Positions 14,368 through 27,553 of a stretch of 64,000 nt of DNA are shown here, piece by piece. Under the pieces are notes generated by a model. That model was not told the origin of the DNA. It did no database searches and saw nothing but the letters and a program-made list of their open reading frames with translations. Position 1 is the first letter of the stretch. Each line of letters opens with the position of its first letter. This DNA is from Centrapalus pauciflorus (taxonomy: Eukaryota > Streptophyta > Magnoliopsida > Asterales > Asteraceae). Where the stretch lies: the NCBI GenBank assembly GCA_020465985.1, contig JAANYP010002832.1, positions 372,001 to 436,000 on the forward strand, in the 5' to 3' direction. A program made the translations under genes and the position numbers.

Positions 14368-15411
14368 GTTGAGGAAATTTGACAGATTCACCAACAAGAG
14401 ACTAACATCAAGAACTCGTTGGATTAAGACTCAAGGGATGAGGATATTCGACACCAATTCACCAAAAGAAACCACCACCATGAACCACCAATGAAAACTG
14501 CCACATGAACCACCAACATATTCAAAGGCCTAGAATCACTACCCAAGAACGAGTCAACGAAAGCGTTGTCATCATCAGAGAAGAAGCAACCGATTTGAAC
14601 ATGTTTCGTGTTGTTTTTAAAGTTTTTTTTCAGTTACTTTGTGCGATTTTGAAGTTAAAACATAATTTTCGGTTTTGTTTTAGATTATTGATTTTGTTTC
14701 AGATATCTATAATGAGGAGGATTGATTTTTGTATGGGTTATGCATAATAAAACTTTAATGTTGACGAATCATCGTAAACACATAATAAAATCAAGTAACA
14801 ATTAGAAGTTGATGAATGTTTATGTATGATACAGTTATAGCCAATTATGTGAAAGTGTATCAAACGTTTTTTTATATATACAGAATCATTTGTTCATTGT
14901 TTTACTGATTTAAACATTTAAATCAATGTTATAGGCAATGTCATATTAAATATTATATCAAACCTTGTATTTAAATCACTAGCTTAAATATTATATCGAT
15001 TCTTACATCTTAATTATAGAATCAATGTTTTATAAAACAAATGTAAAACAACATCAATTATTTTTATCCAAAGTTTTGTACCGGTCTTATAAAAAGAATA
15101 TTGTATCAAACAAAAACGTTGAATCAATAATGAAAATTTGAAACAATAAAAAAATAATAACGTAATAAAAATTGTGAATCATGTGTTTAAATTGAATGAT
15201 CGATATCAATAATTGTTGACAAAGCATCTAAAATAATGAATTATATAAATTATATTAGTAGTTAAGATTAAATTGAATATATAGTTTTCATGATTTGGAG
15301 AGAGATTTTTTTTAGATGGCTAATTTGTTCCTAACCTTGATTAAAAATGACTGATACGTGACACGATGTAGCTCCTTTTTACCCTTCTCATCGTAAGATT
15401 TTTCTTACGTG
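14368..15411. other. Intergenic, no gene seen
   Basis: AT-rich DNA upstream of the dehydrogenase hairpin. An 80-codon frame at 14505-14747 has no recognisable family and no support. Around 14880-15200 there are repeated ATATTATATCAA and AATCAATGTT words, without defined ends. Confidence 0.5.
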
Positions 15412-15743
15412 CTAGATCCCATAAAGATGGAATTATATATATATAATTTTGTTCTTTAAAGCATGCAATCATTAATTGTTTATTGCTTCAAATGCAACGG
15501 ATTAATTGTTTGATCATTGTGTGTTGCATGTATAATCAAAATGCAACATGTTCACTACACATTTGATAATATTTTTTCGTTTAAATTAAATTATAAACAG
15601 TGAACATGTTTCATTTTGATTATATAACACACAATGATCAAACAATTAATCCGTTGCATTTGAACCAATAAACAATTAATGATTGCATGCTTTAAAGAAC
15701 AAAATTATATATATATAACTCCGGCCATCTTTATGGGATCTAG
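15412..15743. repeat. Long hairpin (145-bp arms) in the promoter of the HPR3-like gene
   Basis: The left arm 15412-15556 and right arm 15599-15743 are close inverted copies. CTAGATCCCATAAAGATGG opens the left arm and its complement CCATCTTTATGGGATCTAG closes the right. Interior blocks such as GATTAATTGTTTGATCATTG and GCATGCAATCATTAATTG also pair. The spacer is 42 bp. No clear target duplication flanks it. It could be a foldback MITE or, if transcribed, a source of small RNA. It ends 124 bp upstream of the ATG at 15868. Confidence 0.9.
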
Positions 15744-15867
15744 AGATCCAGTTATGATTCATTACTGTATTACAACTAAACCGGATCGTGTCCACTCTTA
15801 TAATTGATTGATATGTATATATATTAAAGGAATTCATGTGATTCCTGAAGCCGTAAACCGCCGGCAA

Positions 15868-17904
15868 ATGAATACGGCACCCGCTATCCTGGTTCTCGGT
15901 CCACCGCTCGTTTTCAAAGCCTACGAAAGCGAATTTTCAGAGAAATTCAACTTCCTGAAACCATGGAAAAACCCTAATATTCCTCTCCACCAATTCATTT
16001 CCAGTCATTCAGCTACCGTGAAAGCGATTTTATGTTCTCCTGCCAGTCCCATCACTGTCGATATCATCCAAGGCCTGCCGGAGCTCCGATTGGTGCAGGT
16101 AAGTTCCACCGGCGTCGACCATATTGACCTCCGAGCATGCAAACGCCGTGGAATTATTGTGGCCTGCTCTGGATCGATTTTCTCGGAGGATGTGGCGGAC
16201 ATGGCGGTTGGTTTGTTGATTGATGTGGTGACAAGAATCAGCGCTGGTAATCGATTTGTAAACTCAAGGCTTTGGCCTTTGGAAGGAGGAGGAGACTCTC
16301 CTCTTGCTCGTAAGGTTCGTTCACCTTCAACTATTAATTAATTTTTAACTTTTATCTGTAATTTTCATTAATTTATAGTGTCGATACATATATATGGACG
16401 ATTCTAAACTAGTTTTACTAAATCTTCGTAAATACTTTATTAATCCACGTATTATATTGTTGATATTTTTAATAATTTATTTATATAAAATTAAATTTAA
16501 ACATAATTTTTTTAAAAATAATATCAAAATACTATTGTTATTTGTCATAGCTATTACTTAACTTTTTGATTGTATATAAAATTTAGCTATTTTTTCAATC
16601 ATTATATATTAATCAATATTTGATATTTTAATTTTACATACAACATAATGTTCATATAAGGAAAATTTACCAAGAAAGTTAATATATAATACAAAATTTG
16701 ACAATAAAGGTATTATAGATTTTTTTGGCCAAGAAAAAGTAATGTAAAATTGTATTTTGGCCGAGAAAAGACATAAATTCAAAATTTAGGTGAAAAAAGA
16801 TAGTCAACAATTATTATTTTACCAATAAATGAGTATAAAATTAAAAAGCTACCTTCTTAATTGATCATCAATACTCTTTTTTTGTCAAATTTGAATTTTA
16901 TGTTATCTTTGTTGGCCTAAAAAATTTCACATTACCTTAAATGTCGATTTTCGTATTTTATGTTATCTTTTTTGAATTAGATACATACACAATATTGATA
17001 AGATTGGATGCAACTTAAATTTAATTTAGATTTTATTAATGTTAAAATATATTTTTCTAACTAGATATATCAATAATATTTAGATTTATTCAAATTAAAG
17101 TAGGATTAAGACGATAATAAAATTATAGAAAAAAAAAATCAAAATAGGTGTGTTAGGAGAGCGTCATGTGATAGTTTATAATAAAAGAAATATCATAAAG
17201 TAAACAAATTCTGGACATATTTTATTTGTAATATCAATAATTTTCATGTGTTTGGATACATAATATCATATATTAGGTATTTTTAATAAAAAAAAAAGTT
17301 ATTTGGAAAATTAGTTTAGTTTTTCAAAAAATCGAATTCGTTGGTGGTTATAGGATGCTAAAAAAAAATTGTTGACGATATATAGTTAGGTGGCAAGCGA
17401 GTTGGGATTGCTGGACTTGGAAATATCGGCCTTCATATCGCCACAAGACTTAACGCCATGGGTTGCATCATTTCCTACACTTCAAGAACCATCAAACCAC
17501 ATGTCACCTTCCCTTTCTATCCCGATATTCACCAACTCGTTGCCATTTGCGACGCCTTGATCATTTCTTGTTCGTTAACGGATCAAACCCATCACATGAT
17601 TGATCGACAAGTGATGTTGGGTTTAGGAAAGGAAGGAGTTATCGTGAACATTGCCCGAGGAGCAATAATCAACGAGAAAGAACTAGTCGAGTGTTTGGTC
17701 AAAGGAGAGATTGGTGGCGCTGGCTTAGATGTTTTTGAACACGAGCCAAACATCCCAAAAGAGCTTTTTGCATTGGATAACGTTGTGTTGACGCCTCATC
17801 ATGGCGCTGTGACGGAGGAGGCGTGTAGGAAGGTTTACGAGCATGTATGTAAGAATTTGGAAGCGTTCTTGTCAAACAAACCCTTAGAGTTTGAGGTCGT
17901 TTAA
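15868..17904 (+). CDS. HPR3: Glyoxylate/hydroxypyruvate (hydroxyphenylpyruvate) reductase, HPR3-like
   Basis: Two exons, 15868-16314 and 17386-17904, encode 321 aa, the usual length for this family (about 313-325). Exon 2 starts after TATAG at 17385 rather than the TTAG four bases later, because only this choice keeps phase and restores LGGKRVGIAGLG. The Rossmann motif GLGNIG is at residues 159-164. The catalytic set of D-2-hydroxyacid dehydrogenases is present: Arg240 (NIARG), Glu269 (FEHEP) and His287 (TPHHG). Family knowledge: plant HPR2/HPR3-type enzymes are cytosolic or plastidial NAD(P)H reductases of hydroxypyruvate, glyoxylate or 4-hydroxyphenylpyruvate; substrate preference cannot be read from sequence. 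No peroxisomal SKL-type end (it ends EFEVV). An in-frame upstream ATG at 15808 would add 20 residues, but it is less likely because similarity begins at 15868. Confidence 0.93.
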
Positions 17905-20023
17905 AGATATATACTTGAACGAAGTGGTTTGATTACTCTATTCGTACTAATTTTTTAGTTTATTTTTTTTTTATCCTAAGGTGCATTATAATTTCATGAA
18001 CTAATTTTAAATGTATTTTGTTTTATATGGAAAAGTTTAATAACTAAATTAGATGTCCATGACACAATAATAGAAAGAAAACACTAGAGTTGTAAATAGA
18101 TATTAAAAGTTAATTATTTATTACAAAGACGTCACATTAAAAGCTTTCAAAACCTAACTTAATGGCTCTCGACTCAACTCGTTTACATCCTTAGGCAAAG
18201 TTACTTTGATAACAGGGTTATAGTTTGTAAATGAATATAATAATAATATTAATATTTAATAAAGCTAAAAGGTTGTTTTTCATATTTTAATGAAATCATA
18301 AAAAGATTCGTTTAAAGGTTAAATCAAATGTTAATGATTTCATTGATGAACAATAAACAAACATGACCTAAATTAATTTTTTATGACCTTTTCAAGTGTT
18401 TTTACATTTGGATTAAACATTGAAGATATGTGATATATATGATCACTCCTGGACAACAAACTTTAAATGTAAAACACTAGAGCGTCCGTACAAATTTTTA
18501 CCATAAGATAAACTATCAAACATCATGATTATATCATTAGTTCACCATCCTAAAGTATTGATACTAGAATTATTACATTACTCATGATCTCCAAGTCGAC
18601 TGGGTGATCCTACTTATTCTCAGGGGTTTATGTCATGATCATATATATGCACAAATTTAATAATAACAGTCAGTAAAAATACTGATGAAAATACAAGTTT
18701 GAAACATCTTTAATAAATAATGTCGTGAAGATTAACGACGACACAACACTATTAATCAATATGATTATCAGGAGCGTCCAGCAGCACATGATAGTCATAT
18801 ACACAATGTTTTGATACTCCTTTTGTACTCCATAATAATCAACGTACTATTGATAACTGGAACAAGAATTTATAAAACATTTTTATTTAAAATAGTAATT
18901 CATATATGATGATGGTAAAAGAAGCATCCTAAATTGGAGCATCTTTAATATTAGATATAACAAAAAAAAAAAATCATGTATAAAATATTAGCGCATCTCA
19001 TAAAAGTCTTGTAAACCGGCCTAGCTAGCTACCTCAAAAATCTATAACAATGCTATATTGTACTACAATGTATGGTTGGGTGCCACTACAAGTTACAATC
19101 ACAATGAAATGCTCCCTAAAGGCTAAGAGTTCAAGTCTTATAGTGGAGAAAAACCATAGATATAAGAGTAAGATTTAGAAGGGGTGTGTGATGCTGTTAG
19201 AAAAAATATATCAAAACTAAAACTAGCAAGGAAAATTCAGATTGAGACTGTCGTGGGAACGACCACCAGCCCACTCATGCATGCCTACGACTATATATGG
19301 GACGTGGTCATGATCTTTCTATTGACAACCTATTAACCTAACTATCCATGACTCCTACTACTTGACCACAATTTTCTTCCCATTGTCGTGACTGTGACTT
19401 AGGAGTCGAGGTTACGACGATCAGTTGACATCCTTAACCACCAGCATATGCTGGTTCTACCAACTCGATCAAGGTTTTAACCTCAAACTTGATTAATTTC
19501 AACTATCTTAACACATATTCATCGATCCTCAATTCAATTCTATGTGGGTTAACTAGAAATTTCTTGTGTATGAAAGCATGCCTTTTCAAGATTATGGAAG
19601 AAGAAGATGATGATGATATGGGTTTACTCCTTAGTTCCTTCTACAGATTTGGGGTTTTTTTTTTTTTTTTTACTGAAATCACACAACACAGAGGTGAGTT
19701 CGATCTCTAGATGACGGTGTACAGGTTTATACCCTGTGCCTACTTGATTAATTAAGTAACCAACTTATTTATACATGCATACTAAAACCGTTATACTCAA
19801 ATTTGTCAATGATATTCTAAAACATAGTAATTTAATCTTTAATTAAGTCTAACGTACTATATATTTTCCTTTAATAAATAAATATATAACAGTTGATCAA
19901 CAGGTACGTACGTAAAATGAAAATATATGACGATATAGTAATGGATCAATCCAATCGAAAGAAAAGACTAGATATAATAAATTGACATTAAAATAAAACA
20001 ATATGTTTATATATTACTAATAA
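17905..20023. other. Intergenic, no gene seen
   Basis: Non-coding, AT-rich. Two short stretches have box-B-like words: GAGTTCAAGTCTTA near 19129 and GAGTTCGATCTC near 19696, the latter after a T-run. They may be tRNA-derived element scraps. The last ten bases (20014-20023, TTACTAATAA) are the left target duplication of the next element. Confidence 0.5.
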
Positions 20024-20436
20024 GAATATGGTTCGTGTGTGCAGAGTACCGTGAGTACCTGTGAACACACGGGTTTCGGATGTGAATTTGCTTCGAAAAA
20101 AAGTTTTTTTTTTAAAAATTTTTTTTTCATATTCATTTGGATACAAATAAAATAAGGCTATTCGTAAAAAATTATATACATTCACACTTTCTAGCATCTT
20201 AAAAGTCATGTAAACGTGAAAAAATTCATGTGAACATGCTTAGTTGTGAACACACGTTCACAACAGTACATTTCATGTGAACACATACGTTTCACATAAA
20301 TCTAGTGTGTGTTTATGTGTGATTTTTTACAAGTAGTCTTGTATTATTAATTTAAACATGATTATGAAAAAAATGGTTTTAAGCAAGGTACCTCCGGTAC
20401 TCCGTAAAACTAGTGGTACTCATTTGAACCCAAATC
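20024..20436. mobile_element. MITE family E, copy 2, with 10-bp target duplication
   Basis: 413 bp, colinear with 13130-13565, with inward ends GAATATGGTTCGTGTG and GATTTGGGTTCAAATGAGTA. It is not in a TA array. Its flanks are TTACTAATAA (20014-20023) and TTACTGATAA (20437-20446), a 10-bp direct repeat with one mismatch. Duplications of 9-10 bp and G-starting inverted termini are typical of Mutator-like elements, which is the best clue to the affiliation of this whole group. Confidence 0.82.
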
Positions 20437-21510
20437 TTACTGATAAAATGTGATCCAAACCCATATATGATATATATATAAACGGATATGTCTTTGTCAA
20501 CATTTGATTAATAATTAATGTTGTACGACGTGGAATAACAGTAACATTTTTAACCTAATATAGATAAAACTTGTTTTCAAAAGAATTAATATACAAAAAG
20601 GTCTTGTTTTTATTGTTGTTTGTAGGAAAAAGATTGTTTGAAAACGAAAGGTAATCAATCCTTATCAAGTTTCTTAAACAAAACCCGACTCATTTTTTGT
20701 CATTTTAAATCTTAAAATGATCGAAATAGATGGCGTCGGTCTAATTCTATTATGATTGATTGGCAGCAAAATTAATTAATGAATTCATGATTGTCAAATG
20801 TTAGGTTTGCTTTGTTCTTTTCTGTAATTAAATCAGTAATTAATTAATTTGTTTTTCAGTTAGGATTTCGTGATGGGATTGTACGTTAATTGGAATCAAA
20901 TGATATCAATTAGAAGAATTAGTTTACATTCATTCTATGTTCGGTAATTATCGGTTAAAAAGTAGACGTCTAAACATGCATCAACAATCGGTAGTGATTC
21001 GAAAATAACACATTTTTATATTTATTTTTCAATAAAAAAAAATCCAAACTAGCTTGTTTCAAAAGAGATTTTTTTTAAAGAAATTATAAAAGAATACAAA
21101 ATTGTGGGCATCTAATCTCATTTTCAAACTAACACAAAAATCCAATTATTGTGTATTTTTTTTTTCCTTCATAATTTTGTTTGGTGTTTTGGTGCATCGC
21201 ATTGTCTCTTTTGTTAAATTATAACGTGTCCCAATGCTTTGGTTTCATTCTTTTTTTCGGTTGTTTTCGTTAACAAAAAAACAAAAAAGACAATGGTTGT
21301 GACAAAAAATTTATGAATGGAAAAAAGAATGGTTAATTATCCTGTACTTGTTAATAAAATAAGGTACGAAAATAAAACTTCGTATCGATTGATCTTTTAA
21401 ATTTAATAGATTTACTAAAAAAAATTAAACAACTTATAAATGTTTTCGCAACATGCAATAATCCTCAACTTTTGCCTTAATTAACCTCATCATGTATTAT
21501 TTTAAATTTG
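20437..21510. other. Intergenic, no gene seen
   Basis: AT-rich spacer beginning with the right target duplication (TTACTGATAA). There are several short T or A homopolymer runs near 21060-21290. No frame or RNA structure that I can support. Confidence 0.5.
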
Positions 21511-21886
21511 GGATAATGACACCACATAACTATGTACTTTTGAATTTGTGCACATTTATGTAATGTACTTTTATTTGTGCACATTTATGTAATATATTTT
21601 TAAAAATGTTTCAATATTAGGTAATTTGATGACCTGATAACCGGTACAACAAGTTACCATGCGTGGTCAAACTTTCTTTTGTGCACATTTATGTAGTGTA
21701 TTTTTTTTCTTTTAATTTGTACACATTTGGTAGTTAAATTTTTAAAAGTGTTTCAATTAGATAGTTTGGTATGAGGTCACTCAATTAAAAAATTGAAACA
21801 CTTTTAAAAGTACAATACATAAATATGCAAAAAAAAAAAAAAAATACATATGTACAAACTTAAAAGTACATAACTATTCAAGTTTG
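21511..21886. mobile_element. Foldback MITE with internal direct repeats
   Basis: The left part (about 21511-21650) is the inverted counterpart of about 21770-21886: ACATAACTATGTACTTTTGAA on one side answers TTAAAAGTACATAACTATTCA on the other, and AAAAATGTTTCAATT answers AATTGAAACACTTTT. The unit TTGTGCACATTTATGTARTGTA is repeated three times on the plus strand. No coding potential. The terminal sequence resembles no named family that I can place. Confidence 0.65.
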
Positions 21887-22517
21887 GAACTTAACATATA
21901 ATATCTCTGTTTTTACGGTTTGGTTTTGAGTTAAACAAGGACAACGGTACGTATTCTAGCAAACCTAGTGATTTCTGTTTACGTCCCTTGCTGTTTTCTT
22001 TTTCTTTACCCCTCTTTATTTTCCTCAAAATAGCCTAAACAGTAGACACTTTTTTTTTAAATTTTTTTTGTTTCCTTTTAAAAAACTCCAGAATACAATT
22101 ACTTCTAGCTTCATATATAAGATCACAATTTTATTGTTGAAAAAGCTTTAACATTTCATTTCCTTAATCAATTTCTTGAAAAGAGAACGATTGATCGACC
22201 GGTATAGTTTCAGGTTTAATTAGTTCGGAAGATCCCATGTGGGACAAAAACAAGCCTGATTAAGTATATATGATCGAGCAGCCAACAATTAAGTACTCGA
22301 GGATATGATTGATCCAGTACGTAGCTAAGTGCGACCAATTAACATGTTTTTGCTGCATAATCTGTCATATATATAGATTATAGATTATAGATTATAGATT
22401 ATAGATAGATATGATTGATTGAAATTAAATTATCTGAAAAGGATTAATTATCAACTTGTACAAAACCTTTTAAGTGGAATGAGGCTCGGTTAGATCAACT
22501 TGTCAATTATATCAGCA

Positions 22518-23941
22518 TTAATCACCATTTCCAAATCTTTCATTCTGAAGCCAATTTGAGAAGGTTTCAAGGGTGTTCATGTCTGCTCTATAATGTTTCT
22601 GAGTGAATTCTAAGAAGGTGGACCATGTAAAATCTGGATATCTTCTCTTATTATCGATGTCCTCGACCAATGCTTTAGGCGCACATACGACTTTGTCCAT
22701 TCTAGGAGACAGAAAGAACGCGAGAGACTTCCTTGGCGTATGACTGTTCACGACTGCTCTATGTAAGCAACTCTTGTATATTCCGTTTGATAATGCCTGT
22801 GAAAAATTAAGGAGTGTACCCTAACGTACTTCAGCATTATATATCCACTTAATTAAAATCTAGAAATTAATCTCATGGAGTACGTTTCAATCATGCTATA
22901 TATTTTAAAGACTACTTAATTTATTACATGCGTACCATGAATGTATCGCCAATATTGACAACAAAAGCTTCGGAACATGGAGCAATGGAGTGCCATTTTT
23001 CATCCACGAAAACTTCTAGTCCACCAACATTATCTTGATGAAGAATGGTTAGAGACGTGGGATCGCAATGAGGACCGGTTCCAAGTGTTTGATCAGGCTT
23101 TTGGCAACGTGGGTAGTAGTTTAATCTCATTATCGAATCATTTTCTTCATAGAAATCCCTTAAATAGGATTGACCGATCCCCAGGCTCATTCCTAGTAGC
23201 TCCATGATGCCAAGAGAGAGTTTGCTCATAGCTTCACAATATTCTTGACAAACCTTCCTAAACATACAACAATATGTTAAATGAGATTAGTTTTTAGTGT
23301 ATAGACAAGAAAATCAATTAAGGGTTTGATTATGTAATCAATTAATTATATATCAAACTAAAATCAGAGGTTGATGCAAGTTTTTGGTACCCAAAATGGC
23401 TAAACTCTTGGCCCATCACATTCAAGAAGTAATCTTGAACCAGATTCAAGCATTGTGGATCTGCAGAATATCGAAAAGAAAGTGTTTCTTTCCATGGAAG
23501 CTTGGAGGAGAATCTATTAGTGAAGCTACTTGCATATCCACAATACTCACCCACTTTCCTATGAGCCCTTTGCTTCTCCAAAAGAGGCATTCCAAAGAAA
23601 AGACCCATGATCTTGTGAGCTTCATTTATCAATCTTGAATCAATACCATGGTTAACAACCTGAAAGAAGCCGTGTTTTCGACACGCAGAGTCAACTAGCC
23701 GGGCTGCATTGGACACAGCAAGCGGTTCACCAGTGAGAAAACCCTTTAAGTCGATTGGAGGAACATGAAGTTGCGGTGGTGTTGGCTCGTGGCGTGGCTT
23801 CTCCTCCTCAGGCCACACAAATTGTTGAGGTATGATACTCTCATTTTGAAGAAAAGGTGCATCAAAGATTAAAGGGGCTTGTCTAAATTTTGTTTCTTTT
23901 TTGTGTGAAAGTGATGGTGAAGTAAGAAGAAAAGGAGGCAT
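22518..23941 (-). CDS. GA20ox: Gibberellin 20-oxidase
   Basis: Minus-strand exons 23941-23391, 23257-22936 and 22796-22518 give 383 aa in the classic three-exon GA20ox layout. This is a 2-oxoglutarate/Fe(II) dioxygenase. LPWKET at residues 148-153 and NYYPRCQKP at 230-238 are the two signatures that mark GA 20-oxidases. Iron ligands are His247 and Asp249 (GPHCDPTS) and His303 (CLHRAVVN). Arg313 and Ser315 (RKS) bind 2-oxoglutarate. Family knowledge: the enzyme acts in the cytosol, oxidising C-20 of GA12/GA53 stepwise to GA9/GA20, a rate-limiting and feedback-regulated step of gibberellin synthesis. The start is supported by the usual MP-rich N-terminus and family length. A (TA)n(GA)n microsatellite begins 68 bp upstream of the ATG. 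All catalytic residues are intact. Confidence 0.96.
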
Positions 23942-24008
23942 TGGTGCGAGAAGCGTAATACTTTGATCAAGATTTTAGACAAATAGTTATTATGACCTTC
24001 TGAGGTTT

Positions 24009-24075
<67 letters not shown>

Positions 24076-24101
24076 AGAGAGAGAGAGAGAGAGAGAGAGA
24101 T
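24009..24101. repeat. (TA)n(GA)n microsatellite in GA20ox promoter or 5' UTR
   Basis: A TA array at about 24009-24073 is followed by a GA array at about 24074-24101. On the transcribed strand this reads (TC)n then (TA)n, ending 68 bp before the start codon. It probably overlaps the core promoter or leader, so length variation could affect expression; that is inference. Confidence 0.9.
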
Positions 24102-26158
24102 GCTAAGAAAAAGAATAAGAAAAAGCTAGAAATTGAGACAAGTTTAAGTGAATGAAATAGAAAAGCCAAAGACCATTCAACAAAAGTAAGAATTTTTCAT
24201 AAGACTAATATACCCTCTTGGCTCTTGCAATATTTCACTCTCCTTTTTCACTTTAGAAGTATAAAATTCGATACACTTGTGTGGTCTATTAATTAGTAAA
24301 AACTTAAGCACCGAAGTCATCAGGTAATTTACAATATTACATGTGTAAATTCTGTTTTGATATTAAGTGACGACTTTTTTTAAAAATAATATTTAACATA
24401 TGAGCTAAATAATTTAATGCTTTAACTATAAATATTAGTTTGATAAAAAAAAGCAAGTAAAAATTTTAAAACAAATTAATTGAAACAATTTTGAATTGTT
24501 TATATGTATATAGTTTATAATAAAACTAAAACAAAAATCCTATGTAAACGAATTGTAAAACCTAAAAGGAGAGTAAAACGATAATATTTTAAACTACATG
24601 AAAGTTATATACGTTGATATTTAATCATTTATATATAAGGTAATGAATAATTTTCATTGTAAACATAAAATAAAACTAGGATCAGGTTGGGGGATTAAAG
24701 TGTCTCACATCCCTACTCCATTTCCATTATATTAAATTGGGGATTACGCGTTCTCATCTCCATTACCAGTGAATTCAGAGATTCCCTGATTAAATCGGGG
24801 TAGAGTTTTGAGTTCCTCACAGGGAATGAGTTTTTTTTACCAAACCTAGGCATGCATGGTGTCGACATGTCCCTGGTTTTGTTCTTGTTGTAACTGATAA
24901 CTTGCGATACCATCCCGTTTTATATCATAAAAAATACTTAGCTTGACAATCATGCAATGTTTCAGGTTTTGTGTTCGTGTTAAAACCGTGTAGATCCAGT
25001 TATTTTTGTGTTGGTTTAACTTTTTTGTGTCGACCCATATGGGTGACCCATCTGGTATTTTTATTTTTTGATTTTCATATTCAATATTTACTTTTGAGTT
25101 TAGTTTTTAGTTTTTGCCTTCAGTGTTCACTTATGGTTGGTCTTTGACTTTATTCAATTTGAATTTTTAAACAACATAAATTAGAAATTACAAAATCCAA
25201 ACAACAATTAAATAGTATAGTTTGACTGAAATAAATTGATAAATATTTCTTTTTCAACATGATTATAACATTATTAAGTTTGATTTTTTAAGGTTTTGAA
25301 AATACCTTTTATTTATAAATCATTTAAAAAAAATTCTAAATGGTCAAACGGGTTAATTTAGGTTTGACCTTAATCAGACAAAAAAAAATTACATGTCGCG
25401 TTGACTTATTTTTAAGCGTTTCGGGTTAAAGTCGAGTTCGCATAACTTTTCGTGTTAGGTTTGTGTCGAGTGGTGTGGAAAATTATCATCCTTAATCAAA
25501 ACTGAATTAGCATGATATTATTATGATACTTCTGATTATTTAAGAGTAATTATGTTTGTATTTTATAATCTCAATCTTAAAATTTTTGAATATAAAAATG
25601 ATTCTTATATTCTTTTAAAATATATTATTCTTCACTTTTATGAAAAAAAATAATTACATTCTACTATAATAATCCTTATCCTAGCTTCTCGTGTGTGTGT
25701 GTGTTTTTTTTTTTTTTTTTGAAATACAAATTTATTTAACTTCAAGCAAACAAGGTCTCCAGGAGAAGGTCGCCCAGCTCAAAGAGATCTATATATACCA
25801 AGAAAAGTATCAAAGCATAATACATCAAGAATGTATGTATATATATAAGCAATAAGAATGCACAATATCAACGTACTTTTTCAAATATATCGATTTGAAC
25901 TTTTTTTCTTATATGGTACATGTTCTTCAGTTTTCTATTTCAATTTGATACATTTCTACATAGAAACTAGTTTTTTCATACAAATAGATCTCGATTTTTC
26001 AACTGAGCTCTATGTAAAAATTTATCATATTGTAATGAGAAACAAAAATACAAGTACCATTTAAGTAATAAAAAAAAAGTCATGTATTGTACGACCTTAA
26101 CCTTATAAATAAATGGACAAAAATCTAAGAATATCAGATTCCATTTGTTGAATCCTAA
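24102..26158. other. Intergenic upstream of GA20ox, decayed repeats
   Basis: No gene seen. About 24939-25494 may be a degraded hAT-like MITE: the left end TAGCTTGACAATCAT faces a right end whose complement is TAAGGATGATAATTTT, with repeated GTGTCGACCC and GGGTTAA-type words inside. No target duplication was found. A T-run follows GTGTGTGTGT at about 25691-25720. Confidence 0.4.
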
Positions 26159-26748
<590 letters not shown>

Positions 26749-26750
<2 letters not shown>

Positions 26751-27097
26751 GTTGAGATCCATGGAGTACCATATTAGACCAGGGAACCGGAGTACCATAT
26801 TAATGAACATGTTCATTACGATAAAATGTTAAATTTCATGCAAAAGTATAATATTCATATGTTCAAAATTGCATTATGATTAAATAGTTCACATCATTTG
26901 TATATTCATAACGTTAAAAATGTTTAAACTTTTAATTTCATGCAAAAATGCAATATGCACATGTTCATACATATTGTACCTTTGAACCTGTGCATATTGC
27001 TATTTTGCATTAAATGAAACATTTTATCATAATAAACGTATAAATGATGTGAACTAGTCAATAATAATTTATATTTGAACGTGTGCATATGATAGCC
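26749..27097. mobile_element. TA-array MITE, family A relative, right end missing
   Basis: Begins right after (TA)n (26714-26748) with GGGTTGAGATCCATGGAGTA. The interior is colinear with family A at 10918 (GTTCATTACGRTAAAATGTT, then TTTCATGC, CAATATGCACATGTTCA). At both word positions where family A has GGAAAACCA, this copy has GGAGTACCA. The match ends near 27097 without a closing inverted end or TA array, so it looks truncated. Confidence 0.7.
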
Positions 27098-27553
27098 TGA
27101 TTGTAAAAATAGTATTTATAAAGATTATGTATATATTGATTAATGCAGGTTAAGACAAAATTTAGAAGTTTTTATTTGATCGAATCTCTAGGACTGAAAA
27201 AATTAATTAGTGTGGGATGATGAATGCTTTTAGTCCAAAGTTATGTGGTTTATTTTATTATTATTATGATTATGATTATTTTTATAATTAGTTTACAGTT
27301 TTAAGGTTGTTTTGTCTTTGGTAATGAAAATATCATAGGATCAAATACATGCAGGAGTTTATCGTCTTGTAAAGTCTTATCATACATGAGTCCAAGTATC
27401 AAAATCTTGAAAATAAAATATCAAAAAGAAATAATGCTTCTTATATCATTCTTCCTAAACTTAAGTTGTATTTTTTTATTGCCTATTATATTAATTAATG
27501 AAGACTACAACATATATAGACAATGTACTATTGATTTATGAATAAAGACTTTA

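Noticed and set aside
15808..15867. Upstream in-frame ATG of the HPR3-like gene
   Set aside because: It would add 20 residues (starting MICIYIKG) with no family similarity; the ATG at 15868 gives the normal length.
17390..17393. Alternative acceptor TTAG for HPR3 exon 2
   Set aside because: It leaves two extra bases and breaks the reading frame; the acceptor at 17384-17385 is in phase and restores the conserved LGGKRVGI.
19085..19190. Possible tRNA or SINE with GAGTTCAAGTCTTA
   Set aside because: Only a weak box B; no box A at proper spacing and no defined ends.
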